A stretch of 6,778 nt of DNA from MED-G17 sp963991985 (GTDB lineage Bacteria; Bacteroidota; Bacteroidia; NS11-12g; UBA9320), in the NCBI GenBank assembly GCA_963991985.1, contig CAXDRX010000046.1, positions 1 to 6,778 on the forward strand, given 5' to 3'. The notes below the pieces were generated by a model. The model did not search any database. It was not told the DNA's origin and worked only from the letters and a program-made list of their open reading frames with translations. Position numbers and translations under genes: made by a program. Below are positions 6,194 to 6,778 of the stretch, piece by piece; position 1 is the first letter of the stretch, and the number at the start of each line of letters is the position of its first letter.

Positions 6194-6403
6194 TCAAGCA
6201 TATTTCAATACGTTCATACATTGGGTTTTGGGAATAAAGGCTTTGGATGCAAGCTTCATAGGCATCGTGTCTGCCCGATAAAAATGGGGAACTCCTTGGT
6301 TTTGACCTTTGGGCAGATGGACCAATTTTTTTCCTTCAAAAGCTTCGCAGCACGTTGAGCCTTCAATGAAGCAATGCAAGAAACAAGCAAATTCTTTTTT
6401 CAT
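6194..6403 (-). CDS. Doubtful small ORF, 69 codons, function unknown
   Basis: The frame starts at ATG (6401-6403) and ends in TGA. The product begins MKKEFACFLHCFIEG and is rich in cysteine (C7, C11, C18, C19, C62) and histidine, with a net basic C-terminal half (LASKAFIPKT at 51-60). I recognise no domain, signal peptide or membrane segment. In favour: codon choice resembles the neighbours, and it lies on the same strand as cas9. Against: no ribosome binding site or promoter box upstream, and an odd composition. It could be a gene remnant or a chance frame. If transcribed with readthrough it would lead into sequence antisense to the tracrRNA. Confidence 0.2.
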   Translation of the reverse strand: MKKEFACFLHCFIEGSTCCEAFEGKKLVHLPKGQNQGVPHFYRADTMPMKLASKAFIPKTQCMNVLKYA

Positions 6404-6529
6404 AGTGTAAAATCATGTTTCAACAAAAACAAGAGAAAATTCGAGTAGCCGACACACAAAGTGCTAAGGGTAAGGCATTCGAATCAAATGCTCATGATTG
6501 TACGCCAAAAGTAATAAAAAATAGAAAAT

Positions 6530-6564
6530 ACAAAAATTTAGATGCCCCATTTGGAAAAGGGCAT
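6530..6564 (-). terminator. Probable terminator downstream of purS
   Basis: On the - strand, ATGCCC and GGGCAT (6559-6564 and 6542-6547) form a six-pair stem around an 11-nt loop, followed by CTAAATTTTTG and more T-rich sequence. It begins 8 bp after the purS stop. The stem is short and the U run starts a few bases late, so strength is moderate. Confidence 0.5.
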
Positions 6565-6572
6565 GCGCCTAG

Positions 6573-6778
6573 CTAGGCCTCTACCATGTCAAAGTGGTAA
6601 GACTCCATTACCGGATTGTACAACAAAGTTCGGCAAGCTTCGTCCACCATTTTTTTGGCTTCGTCTGCGTTGGCAGCTTCCAAAGTAAAGGCAATGTTTT
6701 TGCCTATGCGAATATCAGAAAACCCAGTAAAACCTTTGCTGTGTAAGCCATTTTCGGCAGTTTTTCCTTGAGGATCCA
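6573..6778 (-). CDS. purS: PurS, small subunit of phosphoribosylformylglycinamidine synthase (N-terminus beyond the window)
   Basis: The 67 visible residues begin DPQGKTAENGLHSKGF and continue SDIRIGKNIAFTLEA, then AKKMVDEACRTLLYNPVMES, ending FDMVEA and TAG (6573-6575). The DPQGK..E..L...GF pattern, the (V/I)RIGK strand and the final helix CRTLLYNPVMESY are characteristic of PurS. PurS is a roughly 80-residue cytosolic protein that joins PurL and PurQ to convert FGAR to FGAM with ATP and glutamine in de novo purine synthesis; a small PurS goes with the split enzyme rather than the single long PurL. Only the first dozen or so residues are missing. It reads towards the CRISPR locus and is separated from it by its own terminator, so it is a chromosomal neighbour and not part of the defence system. 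Confidence 0.9.
   Translation of the reverse strand, partial: DPQGKTAENGLHSKGFTGFSDIRIGKNIAFTLEAANADEAKKMVDEACRTLLYNPVMESYHFDMVEA

Larger units (their letters stand above)
6178..6572. other. Intergenic stretch between the tracrRNA and purS, no confident gene
   Basis: About 395 bp. It holds a doubtful 69-codon ORF on the - strand (6194-6403), an AT-rich unstructured part (~6404-6530), and a hairpin terminator facing left (6530-6564) for the gene at the right edge. I see no tRNA, no further repeat or anti-repeat, and no insertion-sequence ends. Confidence 0.6.

Noticed and set aside
6415..6576. A 53-codon + strand frame beginning MFQQKQEKIRV
   Set aside because: It overlaps the hairpin terminator and the stop codon of purS, has no recognised family, and its AT-rich lysine/asparagine composition suggests chance.

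Overview
The window is a compact, apparently complete subtype II-C CRISPR-Cas locus, flanked by two truncated housekeeping-type genes. The organism is most likely a member of the Bacteroidota. Three observations support this: a very long Cas9 (1430 aa) with the bridge-helix and C-terminal signature of the large Bacteroidota Cas9 group, a tracrRNA core typical of that phylum, and a TAnnTTTG-type promoter box in front of the tracrRNA. The base composition is AT-rich. Genus or order cannot be fixed from this window.

Layout, left to right. (1) 3-161 (+): the C-terminal end of an unrecognised membrane protein. (2) 221-510: a very short CRISPR array. It has three identical 36-bp repeats (343-378, 409-444, 475-510) and three spacers of exactly 30 nt. 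At the outer end is a fourth repeat split into a 5' half (221-237) and a 3' half (293-312) by about 55 nt of unrelated sequence. (3) 509-535: an intrinsic terminator that abuts the last repeat. (4) 562-6066 (-): the operon cas9-cas1-cas2, with overlapping reading frames (TAATG between cas9 and cas1; 8-nt overlap between cas1 and a TTG-started cas2). (5) 6096-6177 (+): the tracrRNA, divergent from cas9, with a 20-pair anti-repeat, a nexus hairpin and a strong terminator. (6) 6178-6572: mostly non-coding, with one doubtful 69-codon ORF and a terminator. (7) 6573-6778 (-): the 3' part of purS (purine biosynthesis).

How the parts work together: Cas1 and Cas2 add spacers. Array RNA is made on the + strand, as shown by its complementarity to the + strand tracrRNA. 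The crRNA repeat pairs with the tracrRNA anti-repeat and loads Cas9, whose RuvC and HNH catalytic residues are all present. No csn2 or cas4 lies in the window, hence II-C. The array is transcribed towards the cas operon, so the terminator between them separates convergent transcription units.

Points most worth a second look: the cleanly split outer repeat and what it implies about which end of the array grows; possible promoter elements inside every repeat, with a terminator placed just where the last, useless one would fire; a seven-base copy of the repeat start inside the tracrRNA that can pair with its own anti-repeat; only about 29 bp between the cas9 start codon and the predicted tracrRNA start; and an internally duplicated module in the C-terminal part of Cas9.
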